Shown here piece after piece: positions 1 through 11,211 of a stretch of 64,000 nucleotides of DNA (position 1 is the first letter of the stretch; each line of letters opens with the position of its first letter). Source of the DNA: Streptomyces koelreuteriae (GTDB taxonomy: Bacteria; Actinomycetota; Actinomycetes; Streptomycetales; Streptomycetaceae); contig NZ_CP075896.1 in NCBI RefSeq assembly GCF_018604545.1, positions 1,054,001 through 1,118,000 of the forward strand, in the 5' to 3' direction. The notes under the pieces were generated by a model. That model was given only the letters and a program-made list of their open reading frames with translations. It was not told the origin of the DNA and did not search any database. The position numbers were made by a program, and so were the translations under genes.

Positions 1-2364
<2,364 letters not shown>

Positions 2365-2397
2365 CACTTCCTCCCTGTCACCCCTTACGGAGCACCC

Positions 2398-4224
2398 GTG
2401 TGCACTTCGCATGACCACGACCCGGGCGAGGCGCCCCAGGCCGGAGCCGGCAGACGCGGTTTCCTTCGCGCCACGGCGCTGCTCGGCGTGACCGCCGGGG
2501 CGGTGGCCGCGCTGCCGGCCGTCACCGCCGGGGCGGCGCCGTCGGGCCGGCGTCCCGATCCGCGCAGCCGCCGCTTCACACTCGCCGTGATGCCGGACAC
2601 CCAGTACCTCTTCGACGGGCCGAGCATCGACAAGGCGCCGGTGGAGGCGTCACTGCGCTATCTGCTGGAGCACGGCAAGGAGGAGAACCTCGTCTTCCTG
2701 TCGCATCTCGGGGACCTCACGCAGAACGGCGCGAAGGAGGAGTTCGCGGCGATCGGCGAGGCGTTCGAGCTGCTGGACCGGCGGGGCGTCGGCTACAGCG
2801 TCCTCGCCGGCAACCACGATGTGAAGTCCTCGACGACCGACCAGCGCGGGGCGACGCCCTATCTGGACGCCTTCGGTCCGCGGCGCTTCCAGGGGAAGCC
2901 GACGTTCGGCGGCGCCTCCCCCGACGGCTACAACACCTTCCACCTGTTCACGGCGGGCGGCCGGGAGTGGCTGGTGCTGGCGCTGGACTGGCGGCTGTCG
3001 CCGCAGGGATACGCGTGGGCGAAGGAGGTCCTGGCGAAGCATCCGAAGACGCCGGTGATCCTCACGACGCACGAACTGGTCGTCGAGGACGACTCCCTGT
3101 CGGAGTACGGGCAGCAGCTCTGGGACCAGCTCGTCGAGGAGCACGACCAGATCTTCCTCGCCCTGGGCGGCCACTACTGGCCCGCCGCCCGCGCGACGCG
3201 GAAGAACGCCGCCGGGCACGACGTCCATCTGCATCTGACGAACTACCAGAACCGCTACTTCGGCGGCGCAGCGATGATCCGCCTCTACCGCTTCGACCTG
3301 GACCGGAACGTCATCGACGTGGAGACGGTCTCCCCGTGGATCCTCGGCCGGGCGGGGAAGGGGCTCAACGAGCTGGAGCGGCAGGAGATGGAGCTGAGCG
3401 GCGACGCCGACCGGTTCTCCGTCGAGATCGACTTCGAGCAGCGTTTCTCGGGCTTCGCCCCGGTGCCCGCCCGGCCTGCCAGGCCCGCCGCGAAGCTGCT
3501 GCTGCCGGGCACGATGGCGTACTGGCGCTTCGAGAAGCCGGTGGACGGCACCGTCCGCGACCTGTCGGGGCGGGGCAACGACCTCTCGCTCGTCACGGTG
3601 GGCGGCGGCGCGCTCGGCTGGTCGGCGGACCACCACCCCGACCAGCCGGGCCACGGCAGCCTGGAGTTCCAGGGGTTCAAGTCGCCGCTGAAGGGCGCCT
3701 ACCTGCGCACGGTCGACGGCGCCCCGCTCAACTCGGCGACTTTCAAGGACGGCTACACCATCGAGGCGTTCTACCGGCTGCCCGCCGACTGGGACCCGGA
3801 CCACAACGCCTGGTCGGGTCTGGTCTCGCGCACGGGCACGGGCGGCGCCGCCGGCAAGACCGCCGACGACCCGGACGAGCCGCTGGCCACCCTGTCGCTG
3901 TCCAACGACCGTGAGCCGCAGTGGGCGATGCGCCCGCTCAACCAGCAGGGCATCGCCACCAACTGGGCCCAGGAGACCCCGCTGGAGACCTGGTGGCACC
4001 TCGCGGTCGTCAACGACGGCAGGCACAGCACGCTGTATGTCGAGGGCTGCCCGGTGCTCCGCAACCCCAGGGCGGCCTCCGTCGGCATCACCTCCGTGGG
4101 GCTGCCGTGGCTGCTGGGCGGCTACGAGTACGGCGGCAGGATCGACCAGATCTTCCACGGCCGGCTCGGCGACGTCCGGATCGTCGCCCGGGCGCTGCCC
4201 GTCACCTCCTTCATGAACCACTGA
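2398..4224 (+). CDS. TAT-exported calcineurin-like metallophosphatase with LamG-like C-terminal domain
   Basis: Secreted phosphoesterase of 608 residues. The N-terminus carries a twin-arginine signal (RRGFLRATALLGV, then AlaxAla near residue 45). Metallophosphatase motifs follow in order: MPDTQY, HLGDL, GNHD, TTHE and GGHYWP, giving the usual two-metal centre. Residues about 370 to 600 look like a concanavalin/LamG fold (YWRFEKPVDGTVRDLSG onward), which often binds carbohydrate or surface polymer. The GTG start is chosen because it is the only start upstream of the TAT signal in this frame and is preceded by ACGGAG. The next gene, 22 bp downstream, also encodes a TAT-exported metal enzyme. 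The substrate is unknown; nucleic acid, phosphodiester or polymer are all possible. Confidence 0.85.
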   Translation: MCTSHDHDPGEAPQAGAGRRGFLRATALLGVTAGAVAALPAVTAGAAPSGRRPDPRSRRFTLAVMPDTQYLFDGPSIDKAPVEASLRYLLEHGKEENLVFLSHLGDLTQNGAKEEFAAIGEAFELLDRRGVGYSVLAGNHDVKSSTTDQRGATPYLDAFGPRRFQGKPTFGGASPDGYNTFHLFTAGGREWLVLALDWRLSPQGYAWAKEVLAKHPKTPVILTTHELVVEDDSLSEYGQQLWDQLVEEHDQIFLALGGHYWPAARATRKNAAGHDVHLHLTNYQNRYFGGAAMIRLYRFDLDRNVIDVETVSPWILGRAGKGLNELERQEMELSGDADRFSVEIDFEQRFSGFAPVPARPARPAAKLLLPGTMAYWRFEKPVDGTVRDLSGRGNDLSLVTVGGGALGWSADHHPDQPGHGSLEFQGFKSPLKGAYLRTVDGAPLNSATFKDGYTIEAFYRLPADWDPDHNAWSGLVSRTGTGGAAGKTADDPDEPLATLSLSNDREPQWAMRPLNQQGIATNWAQETPLETWWHLAVVNDGRHSTLYVEGCPVLRNPRAASVGITSVGLPWLLGGYEYGGRIDQIFHGRLGDVRIVARALPVTSFMNH

Positions 4225-4246
4225 GATCCCGAAGGGCTTGTCGATC

Positions 4247-5926
4247 ATGACCGAGCAGCAGCTCCCCGCCTGGGCCGATCCGTCCGTCTCCCCCGCCGCC
4301 CTCGATGCGCAGGGCGTCTCCCGCCGCGGGCTCCTGCGCCGCGCGGGCCTGTTGGGCACCGCGTTCGCCCTGGGTTCGGCGGCGACCACGCAGACCCCCG
4401 CCCTGGCCGCCGGTGAGAGACGGCCGGGCGGCGAGGATCCCCGCCTCGCCTATCTCGTCGGCGACCACCACGTCCACTCCGTGTACAGCCACGACGCCAA
4501 GTACACGTTCTCCCAGCTGGCCGCCGCGGGCGCGAAGTACGGCCTGGACTGGATGGTGTTCACCGAGCACTCCAACTTCGGCCACGCCGATTACGGTGCC
4601 GCTCTGGAGCACAAGGAGATCCTGAAGGCGCGTGCCGAGAACCCGCGTCAGCTGATCTTCCAGGGCCTGGAGTGGTACATCCCGGCCGCCGAGCACTGCA
4701 CGGTGTTCACCACGCCCGGACGGCACGAGGTCGATCTGCTCACCCGCTTCGAGCGCGCCTACGACGGCAAGCTGCTCGGCTACGACAAGGGCGGCCCCGC
4801 CGACGCGGACACCGCGCGCAACGAGGCCCATGCCGTCAAGGCGCTCAAGTGGCTCTCCCAGCAGCGTCGTTCGGGCCATGTCGACGACATCCTGGTCCTC
4901 GCCAACCACCCCCTGCGCCTGGGCATCGACTCCCCGCACGAGATGCGCGCCTGGCGGGACGCCGCGCCCGAGATCATGATCGGCATGGAGGGCGCGCCCG
5001 GTGCCCAGGGCGCCGCCATACCCGGCTGGCGGGGTGCCACCTCGATCCGCGGTGAGTACGAGAACAAGCCGTCCGCGCAGTCCTGGCCCGGCTACCCGGC
5101 GGAGGCCTATCTGACGTACGGCGGCTTCGACTGGGCGACCGCGACCGTCGGCGGTCTGTGGGACTCGATGCTCGCCGAGGGGCGGCTGTTCTCGGTCACC
5201 ACCAACTCCGACGCCCACCGGATCGTCTTCGACACCTGGAAGAACGGCGACTGGCCGGCCGGGCAGACCTTCGACAGCACCGGCAAGCTGCCCGACCCGG
5301 TGAACACCGACACCCCGCAGCCGGGCAGCGACTTCTGGCCCGGCCAGTTCAGCCGCACCCACGTGGGCGTGACGCGCTACGGCTACGGCGCGGTCATGGC
5401 GGGCCTGCGCGCGGGCCGGGTCTGGCTGGACCACGGGCATCTGCTCGACGGACTCGACGTACGGCTGACCCGGGAGCGCGACCGGGGGCGGGGCGTGACG
5501 CTCGGCGGGCGGCTGCGCGTGCGCAAGGGCGAGAAGCTCACGCTGCACATCACCGTGACGACCGCCTCGCGGCCCAACCCGCAGGGCATCCTGCCCGAGT
5601 TGGCGCATGTGGACGTCATCCGGGGCGCGGTGCGCGGCCCGGTCACCGACCGCGACACCTGGAAGGCCCCGGACACCCGGGTCGTCCGGACGCAGGACGT
5701 CTCCGGCCGCAAGGGCACCTACACCCTGCGCGTCCCGCTCACCGCCGGGGACGAGTCCTTCTACGTCCGGCTGCGCGGCAGCGACGGCAAGCGGAACGGC
5801 ACCGGCTACCTGGGCGCCTCGGTCGACCCGCACGGGCCGGTCCCGCACGCGCCCGGGGACGGTGACCCGTGGGCGGACACGTGGTTCTACGCGAACCCGG
5901 TGTTCGTCGACGTCGTGGGGTCCTGA
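4247..5926 (+). CDS. TAT-exported PHP-domain (CehA/McbA-like) metallohydrolase
   Basis: Predicted secreted metal-dependent hydrolase of 559 residues. A TAT signal (SRRGLLRRAGLLGTAFALG, cleavage after ALAA) precedes a PHP-type barrel beginning GDHHVHSVYSHDA with the HxH metal motif; later motifs are FTEHSNFGH, ANHPLR and TTNSDAHR. This resembles the CehA/McbA group of carbamate esterases and phosphoesterases. A TTG nine bases upstream is in frame, but GAAGGG sits 10 nt before the ATG at 4247, so the ATG is preferred. It follows the metallophosphatase by 22 bp, suggesting an operon that processes an extracellular phospho- or ester-containing substrate. The precise substrate cannot be inferred. 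Confidence 0.8.
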   Translation: MTEQQLPAWADPSVSPAALDAQGVSRRGLLRRAGLLGTAFALGSAATTQTPALAAGERRPGGEDPRLAYLVGDHHVHSVYSHDAKYTFSQLAAAGAKYGLDWMVFTEHSNFGHADYGAALEHKEILKARAENPRQLIFQGLEWYIPAAEHCTVFTTPGRHEVDLLTRFERAYDGKLLGYDKGGPADADTARNEAHAVKALKWLSQQRRSGHVDDILVLANHPLRLGIDSPHEMRAWRDAAPEIMIGMEGAPGAQGAAIPGWRGATSIRGEYENKPSAQSWPGYPAEAYLTYGGFDWATATVGGLWDSMLAEGRLFSVTTNSDAHRIVFDTWKNGDWPAGQTFDSTGKLPDPVNTDTPQPGSDFWPGQFSRTHVGVTRYGYGAVMAGLRAGRVWLDHGHLLDGLDVRLTRERDRGRGVTLGGRLRVRKGEKLTLHITVTTASRPNPQGILPELAHVDVIRGAVRGPVTDRDTWKAPDTRVVRTQDVSGRKGTYTLRVPLTAGDESFYVRLRGSDGKRNGTGYLGASVDPHGPVPHAPGDGDPWADTWFYANPVFVDVVGS

Positions 5927-5969
5927 CCCCGGGTACCAGCAGGTCACGGAGTGATCCGGCGGAGGTACG

Positions 5970-6806
5970 GTGGGCCGCGTGACCGGTGAAGAGTCGCTGC
6001 GGCCCCAGTCCCTGATGCTGACGTTCCTGGGCGACCAGGTGCTCGGGCGCGACGTGTGCGTGTACTCGGGCAGTGTCATCGACGTGTTCGCCCGGGCCGG
6101 GATCGGCGAGCAGGCGACCCGCTCGACGCTGACCCGCATGGTGGGCCGTGACCTGCTGCGCCGCCAGCGTGAGGGCCGCCGGATGTACTTCGGGCTGACC
6201 GAGCGCTCGGCGGCGGTGCTGCGCGACGGCGAGCGGCGCATCTGGCAGACCGGCGCCGTCAACCGGCACTGGGACGGCACCTGGACCCTGCTCGGCTTCT
6301 CCCTGCCCGAGTCCTGGCAGCGCCAGCGCCACGACCTGCGCTCCCAGCTGACCTGGAGCGGCTTCGGGCCGCTGTTCAACGGCCTGTGGATCGCCCCGGG
6401 CGAGGTCGACGTGTCGGCGCTGGTCGCCGAGCTGGGCCTGTCCGCCCATGTGAAGGTCTTCCGGGCCCACGCGGACACCGGCATGGACATCGGCCAGATG
6501 ATCGAGGAGACCTGGGAGCTGTCCGACCTGGCCGGGCTCTACGAGGGGTTCGTCCGGCGCTGGCAGCCCTGGGAGGACGACCTGCCCGACGCCGACGACG
6601 CCCTGGTCCTCCGACTGCGGCTCCAGACCGAGTGGCTGCGCATCGTCCGGCGCGACCCGCGCCTGCCCGTCAGGCACCTTCCGGACGACTGGCCGGCGGA
6701 CCAGGCCGAGAAGACGTTCCGGTCCGTGCACGACCGGCTGTCACCGCTCGCGCGTGACGCCTCGGAACGCCTGCTCGACCTGGTGCCGGCGCGGCCTCAG
6801 GCGTAG
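5970..6806 (+). CDS. PaaX-family transcriptional regulator
   Basis: Repressor of the PaaX family (about 278 residues; family size roughly 270 to 310). The N-terminal winged helix (LMLTFLGDQVLG, then STLTRMVGRDLLRRQREGRRMYFGLT) and the central PaaX segment around NRHWDGTWTLLGFSLPE are characteristic, as is the C-terminal LYEGFVRRW region. PaaX itself senses phenylacetyl-CoA, and relatives control other CoA-thioester pathways. The gene converges on a CoA-ligase/hydratase operon, overlapping the MaoC gene by 10 bp, which fits a role in CoA-thioester catabolism. GTG at 5970 lies only 4 nt after GGAGG and GTG at 5979 lies 13 nt after it, so the start is not settled. Confidence 0.85.
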   Translation: MGRVTGEESLRPQSLMLTFLGDQVLGRDVCVYSGSVIDVFARAGIGEQATRSTLTRMVGRDLLRRQREGRRMYFGLTERSAAVLRDGERRIWQTGAVNRHWDGTWTLLGFSLPESWQRQRHDLRSQLTWSGFGPLFNGLWIAPGEVDVSALVAELGLSAHVKVFRAHADTGMDIGQMIEETWELSDLAGLYEGFVRRWQPWEDDLPDADDALVLRLRLQTEWLRIVRRDPRLPVRHLPDDWPADQAEKTFRSVHDRLSPLARDASERLLDLVPARPQA

Positions 6807-7252
6807 AACCGCGACAGGCTCTGCAGCACCGCCGCCGGCTTGGCGCCGCCCTCGATCTCGATGGCGCCCTCGACGGTGATCTGTACGCCGCCGGGCACCT
6901 CCTCGACCTCGGCGAGCCCGGCCGTCAGCCGGATGCGGGAGCCGACCTTCACGGGTGAGGGGAAACGCACCTTGTTGAGGCCGTAGTTGACCTTCGTCGT
7001 CACGCCCTGGACGTCCAGCAGCTCGGTGAAGAGCGGGATGAAGAGCGAGAGCGTGAGGTAACCGTGGGCGATGGGAGCGCCGAAGGGGCCCTCCTTGGCC
7101 TTCTCGGGGTCGACGTGGATCCACTGGTGGTCACCGGTGGCGTCGGCGAAGGTGTCGACCCGCTCCTGTGTGACCTCGATCCACTCGCTGGTGCCGAGGT
7201 CGCTGCCCGCGAGCTTCTTCAGTTCGTCGAGGCCGTTGACGGTGATGCTCAT
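6797..7252 (-). CDS. MaoC-like (R)-enoyl-CoA hydratase
   Basis: Hot-dog fold hydratase of 151 residues, expected to hydrate a 2-enoyl-CoA. The family motif is clear: FADATGDHQWIHVDPEKA, with the catalytic Asp and His, followed by GPFGAPIAHGYLTLSL. It is the last gene of a minus-strand operon behind an acyl-CoA ligase (14 bp gap) with an SDR and an amidohydrolase further upstream. The ATG is preceded by AAGGA at 7 nt. MaoC with an SDR and a ligase makes a plausible non-canonical beta-oxidation set. Its 3' end overlaps the convergent PaaX gene by 10 bp. Confidence 0.88.
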   Translation of the reverse strand: MSITVNGLDELKKLAGSDLGTSEWIEVTQERVDTFADATGDHQWIHVDPEKAKEGPFGAPIAHGYLTLSLFIPLFTELLDVQGVTTKVNYGLNKVRFPSPVKVGSRIRLTAGLAEVEEVPGGVQITVEGAIEIEGGAKPAAVLQSLSRFYA

Positions 7253-7266
7253 TCAGCTGTCCTTCG

Positions 7267-8772
7267 CTAGGAGTCGGTGCCGTAGCGCTTGCGCACACGG
7301 GATTTCAGGAGCTTTCCGGAGGCGGTGCGCGGGAGTGCGTCCGCGACGACGACCGACTTCGGGATCTTGTACTTGGCGAGATGTCCCGCGAGCGAGGCGA
7401 GCACCTCGTCGGGGTCGAGCGCGGCGCCCTCGCGGGGGACGACGACCGCGCGCGGCACCTCGCCCCACTTGTCGTCCGCGACGCCGATGACCGCGCACTC
7501 GACGATGTCCGGGTGGGCGAGGAGCCGGTCCTCGATCTCGGCGGGGTAGATGTTCTCCCCACCGGAGATGATCATGTCCTTGATGCGGTCGACGATGTGG
7601 ACGTAGCCGTCCTCGTCGACCTGGGCCGCGTCGCCGCTGCGGAACCAGCCGTCCGCGAAGGACGCGGCCGTCTCCTCGGGCAGCCCCCAGTAGCCGGGCA
7701 TGACGTGCGGTCCGCGCACCACGACCTCCCCGACCTCGCCGACGTCGACCGGCGCGAGGTCGGGCCGTACGACGCGTACGTCGCTGAAGAAGTGCGGCAC
7801 GCCCGCCGAACCCGCCTTGCTGACGGCATGCTCGGCGTCGAGGAACAGCGTGCCGGGCGCCGCCTCGGTCATGCCGTAGCCCTGGAGGAAGGTGAGGCCG
7901 CGCTCCTGGTAGGCCGCGATCAGCGGGGTGGGGACCGGGGAGCCGCCGCAGGTCAGGATCCGCAGCGAGGAGAGGTCCGCCCCCGGCCAGCGCGGGTGCC
8001 TGGCCACCTGGTCGAACATCGTCGGCACGCCGAACATGAAGGTGATCCGGTGCCGCTCGATCAGATCGAAGGTGGCGTCCGGGTCGAAGGCCTCGACCAG
8101 GACGCAGGCGCCGCCCTTCAGCAGGACCGGCAGCGTCAGCATGTTCAGGCCGGCGGTGTGGAACAGCGGGGCGGAGACCAGGGCGCGTTCGTCCGCGATC
8201 AGGTCGGTGTCGACGAGGACGTTGACCGCGTTCCAGGTGAGATTGCCATGGGTGAGCATGGCGCCCTTGGGACGGCCGGTCGTGCCCGAGGTGTACATGA
8301 TGATGCAGGTGTCGTCCGGAGCGACCGGTGTGTCGATGGGCTCCTCGGAGGCCGACGCCAGCGCCTCCTCGTACTCGGCGCCCACCTCGGCGTACGTACG
8401 CACATCCGTGCTGCCCGGCAGGCCCGCGACCAGGCCGGAGTGCGAGGGGCCGTAGACGAGGGCCTTGGCGCCGGAGTCGGCGAGCTGGTAGGCGATCTCG
8501 GGGCCGGCCAGGCGCGTGTTGAGAGGGACGAAGACCGCGCCGAGCGTGCCGGCCGCGAACAGGGTCTCCAGATAGGAGGGGTGGTTCGGGCCGAGGTAGG
8601 CGATGCGGTCGCCGCGCCGGATGCCCCGCTCGCGCAGGGCGTGGGCGAGGCGGGTGGTGCGCCCGTACAGGGCGGCGTAGGTGCGGGTGGTGTCGCCGTG
8701 GATCAGGGCGGTGCGGTGCGGGGTCTTGCGGGCCCGGCGTGCGGGCCATGACCCCAGTCCCTCGTTGCGCAT
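7267..8772 (-). CDS. Acyl-CoA synthetase (AMP-forming, FadD-like)
   Basis: Activates a carboxylic acid to its CoA thioester through an acyl-adenylate. The 501 residues include the ANL-family P-loop YTSGTTGRPKGAMLTHGN, the core motif GYGMTEAAP, the hinge/A8 region VHIVDRIKDMIISGGENIYPAEIE, and the C-terminal catalytic Lys context PRTASGKLLKSR. Length is normal for a medium-chain or aromatic ligase. The ATG at 8772 has AAGGGG upstream. It lies 10 bp after an amidohydrolase gene and 14 bp before a MaoC hydratase. The substrate is not deducible from sequence; the neighbours argue for a cyclic or branched acid rather than ordinary fatty acids. Confidence 0.92.
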   Translation of the reverse strand: MRNEGLGSWPARRARKTPHRTALIHGDTTRTYAALYGRTTRLAHALRERGIRRGDRIAYLGPNHPSYLETLFAAGTLGAVFVPLNTRLAGPEIAYQLADSGAKALVYGPSHSGLVAGLPGSTDVRTYAEVGAEYEEALASASEEPIDTPVAPDDTCIIMYTSGTTGRPKGAMLTHGNLTWNAVNVLVDTDLIADERALVSAPLFHTAGLNMLTLPVLLKGGACVLVEAFDPDATFDLIERHRITFMFGVPTMFDQVARHPRWPGADLSSLRILTCGGSPVPTPLIAAYQERGLTFLQGYGMTEAAPGTLFLDAEHAVSKAGSAGVPHFFSDVRVVRPDLAPVDVGEVGEVVVRGPHVMPGYWGLPEETAASFADGWFRSGDAAQVDEDGYVHIVDRIKDMIISGGENIYPAEIEDRLLAHPDIVECAVIGVADDKWGEVPRAVVVPREGAALDPDEVLASLAGHLAKYKIPKSVVVADALPRTASGKLLKSRVRKRYGTDS

Positions 8773-8782
8773 GTCACGCCCC

Positions 8783-9670
8783 TTACGGTTTCGTCAGCCC
8801 GAGCAGGCGGGCGGCGTTCTCCTTGAGGATCTTCGGCCGGACCTCTTCCTTGATCGTCAGCTTGTCGAAGTCGGCGAGCCAGCGGTCGGGGGTGAGGACG
8901 GGGAAGTCGGAGCCGAAGAGGACCTTGTCCTTCAGCAGGGTGTTCGCGTACTGCACGAGCTGCGGCGGGAAGTACTTGGGCGACCAGCCGGAGAGGTCGA
9001 TGTGGACGCCCGGCTTGTGCGTGGCGACGGCCAGGGCCTCGTCCTGCCAGGGGAAGGACGGGTGCGCCAGGATGATCTTCAGATGCGGGAAGTCGGCGGC
9101 GACGTCGTCCACGTGGAGGGGGTTGGAGTACTTGAGGCGGATGCCGCCCCCGCCGGGCACACCGGCGCCGATGCCGGTCTGGCCGGTGTGGAACAGGGCG
9201 ATGGTGCCGGTCTCCTCGATGACCTCGAAGAGGTCGTAGGCGACCGAGCGGTCGTTGGGGAAGAAGCCCTGGATGCTGGGGTGGAACTTGAAGCCCTTCA
9301 CCCCGTACTCCTCGACCAGGCGGCGGGCCTGCTTGACGCCCGCCTTCCCCCGGAAGGGGTCGATGGAGGCGAAGGGGATGAGGACGTCGGCGTTGGCGGC
9401 GGCCGCCTCGGCGACCTCCTCGTTGGGGACGGGCGGGGTGCCGGTGGCGGACTCGGCGTCGACCGTGAAGATCACGGCTGCCATCTTCCGCTCGCGGTAG
9501 TACGCGGCGGTCTCCTCCAGGGTCGGCTTCCGCTTGCCCTCGACCTTGAAGTAGGCGGAGGAGGCGTCGTGCAGGTCGTCGTCCAGGGAGGAGTGGCCCT
9601 TGGAGGACACCTCCGCGTGGGTGTGGACGTCGATCGCGACGAGGTCGTCTGCGTTCATCGAGGGGGCCAT
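8783..9670 (-). CDS. Amidohydrolase-family (amidohydrolase 2) metalloenzyme
   Basis: A 295-residue enzyme of the amidohydrolase-2 clan, which includes ACMSD-type decarboxylases and ring-opening hydrolases. Visible metal motifs are DVHTHAE near the start, FKFHPS, FHTGQTG, LAHPSFPW and the late GSDFP Asp. The start ATG at 9670 overlaps the TGA of the upstream SDR gene (TGATG) and sits 4 nt after GGAGG; an ATG 12 bases further in is possible. In this operon it could decarboxylate or hydrolyse the acid or CoA intermediate made by its partners. No closer function is supported. Confidence 0.82.
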   Translation of the reverse strand: MAPSMNADDLVAIDVHTHAEVSSKGHSSLDDDLHDASSAYFKVEGKRKPTLEETAAYYRERKMAAVIFTVDAESATGTPPVPNEEVAEAAAANADVLIPFASIDPFRGKAGVKQARRLVEEYGVKGFKFHPSIQGFFPNDRSVAYDLFEVIEETGTIALFHTGQTGIGAGVPGGGGIRLKYSNPLHVDDVAADFPHLKIILAHPSFPWQDEALAVATHKPGVHIDLSGWSPKYFPPQLVQYANTLLKDKVLFGSDFPVLTPDRWLADFDKLTIKEEVRPKILKENAARLLGLTKP

Positions 9671-10587
9671 CACGCCTCCGGGAACTTCGGCGCCGGGATG
9701 CCGACCGACTGGGGTTCGGCACCGACCGAGGTGGGCCAGGCGTCGGCCAGGGCGCCGGGGGTCCAGCCGCCGTCGGCGTACGCCGCCCTGATCTCCTGCG
9801 GATGCGACCAGAGTGCCACCTTGTCGCCGCCGATGCCGATGGCCTGGCCGGTCACCCCGCGTGCCGCCTCGGAGGCGAGGAAGGGGACCAGGGCCGCGCA
9901 GTCCTCCGGGGTGCCGAAGCCCTCGCCCTTGCGCAGGAAGTCCGGCAGCGGCTCGCCGTCGCGCATGGCCTCGATGTACGGGGCGAAGGCCGGGATGGTC
10001 TCGGTCATCGCGGTCGCGGCGACCGGCACGATCGCGTTGACGGTGATGTTGGCGCGGCCCAGCTCCATGGACCAGGTGCGGGCCATCGCGGCGATACCGG
10101 CCTTGGCGGCGGCGTAGTTCGTCTGGCCGAAGTTGCCGCGCTGCCCGGCCGGGGAGCCGACCAGGATCAGGGAGCCGCCCTCGCCCTGCTCGCGCATCCG
10201 GACGGCGGCGGCGCGGGCGCAGGTGAAGGTGCCCTTGAGGTGGGTGGTGATCACCGCGTCGAAGTCCTCGTCGGTCATCTTCCACAGCACCTTGTCGCGC
10301 AGGATGCCCGCGTTGGTGACAAGGACGTCCAGCCGGCCGAACTCCTCGACCGCGCGGTTCACCAGCCGCTCCGCGGCCTCGGAGGTGCCGACCGGGACGA
10401 CCTCGGCGACGGCCTTGCCGCCCGCTTCGGCGATGGACTTCACGGCCGCCTCGGCCACGGCCTCGTCGACGTCGTTGACCACCACGGAGGCGCCGTGGGC
10501 GGCCAGGGCATGGGCGTAGGCGAGGCCGAGGCCCCGGCCGCTACCGGTGACGACGGCGACCTTGCCGGAGAGATCGATGCTGGGCAC
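9670..10587 (-). CDS. Short-chain dehydrogenase/reductase (3-hydroxyacyl-CoA dehydrogenase-like)
   Basis: NAD(P)-dependent oxidoreductase of 305 residues. Motifs: TGSGRGLGLAYA (cofactor loop), NDVDEA (Asp at the end of beta-2, favouring NAD), NAGILRD, and the catalytic Ser plus NYAAAKAG (YxxxK). The N-terminal half closely resembles the dehydrogenase part of HSD17B4/FOX2-type multifunctional beta-oxidation enzymes, and a free-standing MaoC hydratase in the same operon matches the other half of that fusion. First gene of the minus-strand operon, reading away from the MarR gene, with a well-formed promoter at 10636-10664. Confidence 0.88.
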   Translation of the reverse strand: MPSIDLSGKVAVVTGSGRGLGLAYAHALAAHGASVVVNDVDEAVAEAAVKSIAEAGGKAVAEVVPVGTSEAAERLVNRAVEEFGRLDVLVTNAGILRDKVLWKMTDEDFDAVITTHLKGTFTCARAAAVRMREQGEGGSLILVGSPAGQRGNFGQTNYAAAKAGIAAMARTWSMELGRANITVNAIVPVAATAMTETIPAFAPYIEAMRDGEPLPDFLRKGEGFGTPEDCAALVPFLASEAARGVTGQAIGIGGDKVALWSHPQEIRAAYADGGWTPGALADAWPTSVGAEPQSVGIPAPKFPEA

Positions 10588-10623
10588 GGGTGGGTCCCTT
10601 CACGAGCTGATGCGGGTGGCGCT

Positions 10624-10674
10624 GCTTCGAGATCGAAGCTAAGAGCAATAATTGTTGACGTCAATAGTTGTTGA
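10624..10674 (-). promoter_or_regulatory. Promoter and operator cluster between the SDR operon and marR
   Basis: On the minus strand TTGACG (10664-10659), a 17-nt spacer and TAGCTT (10641-10636) form a good sigma-HrdB-like promoter for the SDR/amidohydrolase/ligase/MaoC operon. Direct repeats CAATAATTGTTGA (10646-10658) and CAATAGTTGTTGA (10662-10674) flank the -35 box, and TTGACGTCAA is itself a palindrome. A second perfect inverted repeat, GCTTCGA-GA-TCGAAGC (10624-10639), covers the -10 box. These are likely sites for the divergent MarR protein. Confidence 0.6.
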
Positions 10675-10691
10675 TGACCCACGGGTGCGAG

Positions 10692-11210
10692 ATGCTGGGG
10701 ATCCCAGGAAGCACCGAGCACAGGGAGCCCGTCATCGCACGCCAGAACGTCACCCCGAAGCCCATCGACGCGCACGAGCCGTGGATGCGCGGGCTGCACG
10801 CCGACACGGGCTATCTGCTGTACCGCCTGGGCCTGCGCTCCGGGCAGCTCTTCAACGCCTGCCTCCAGGAGTCGGGCGTGCGACTGCGCCACTACGCGGT
10901 GCTGCGCTTCCTCGCCACCACCGAGGGCGCCCTCCAGCGCGAGCTGAGCACCCGGCTCGGCTACGACCCGAGCGCGATCGTCGGCCTGGTCGACGACCTG
11001 GAGAAGCAGGGCTTCGCCGAGCGCCGCCCCTCCCCCGATGACCGCCGCAGCCGGATCGTCGTCCTGACCGAGAACGGCCGCGCGTTCCTGCGCGACACCG
11101 ACGAGGCCGGACTGCGGGTGACCAACGAACTGCTGGGCCCGCTGGAGGACGCCGAGCGGGAGACGCTGCACGCGCTGCTGCTGCGGATCGCGGAGGACGG
11201 CCTGAACTGA
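10692..11210 (+). CDS. MarR-family transcriptional regulator
   Basis: Winged-helix regulator of about 172 residues. The DNA-binding core LRHYAVLRFLATTEGALQRELSTRLGYDPSAIVGLVDDLEKQGFAERRPSPDDRRSRI is split here only by convention; the recognition helix and the basic wing (DRRSR) are textbook MarR. It is divergent from the SDR operon and shares an intergenic region with paired operator-like repeats, so it probably represses that operon and itself until a ligand, perhaps an acyl-CoA, arrives. The start is uncertain: ATG at 10692 is chosen, but ATG at 10674 and two TTG codons just upstream are in frame and none has a strong ribosome-binding site. Confidence 0.85.
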   Translation: MLGIPGSTEHREPVIARQNVTPKPIDAHEPWMRGLHADTGYLLYRLGLRSGQLFNACLQESGVRLRHYAVLRFLATTEGALQRELSTRLGYDPSAIVGLVDDLEKQGFAERRPSPDDRRSRIVVLTENGRAFLRDTDEAGLRVTNELLGPLEDAERETLHALLLRIAEDGLN

Positions 11211-11211
11211 T

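Noticed and set aside
4211..6490. Long minus-strand frame opposite the PHP hydrolase
   Set aside because: Typical GC-driven antisense frame of Arg, Val and Gly without domains; the plus strand encodes a recognisable TAT-exported enzyme.
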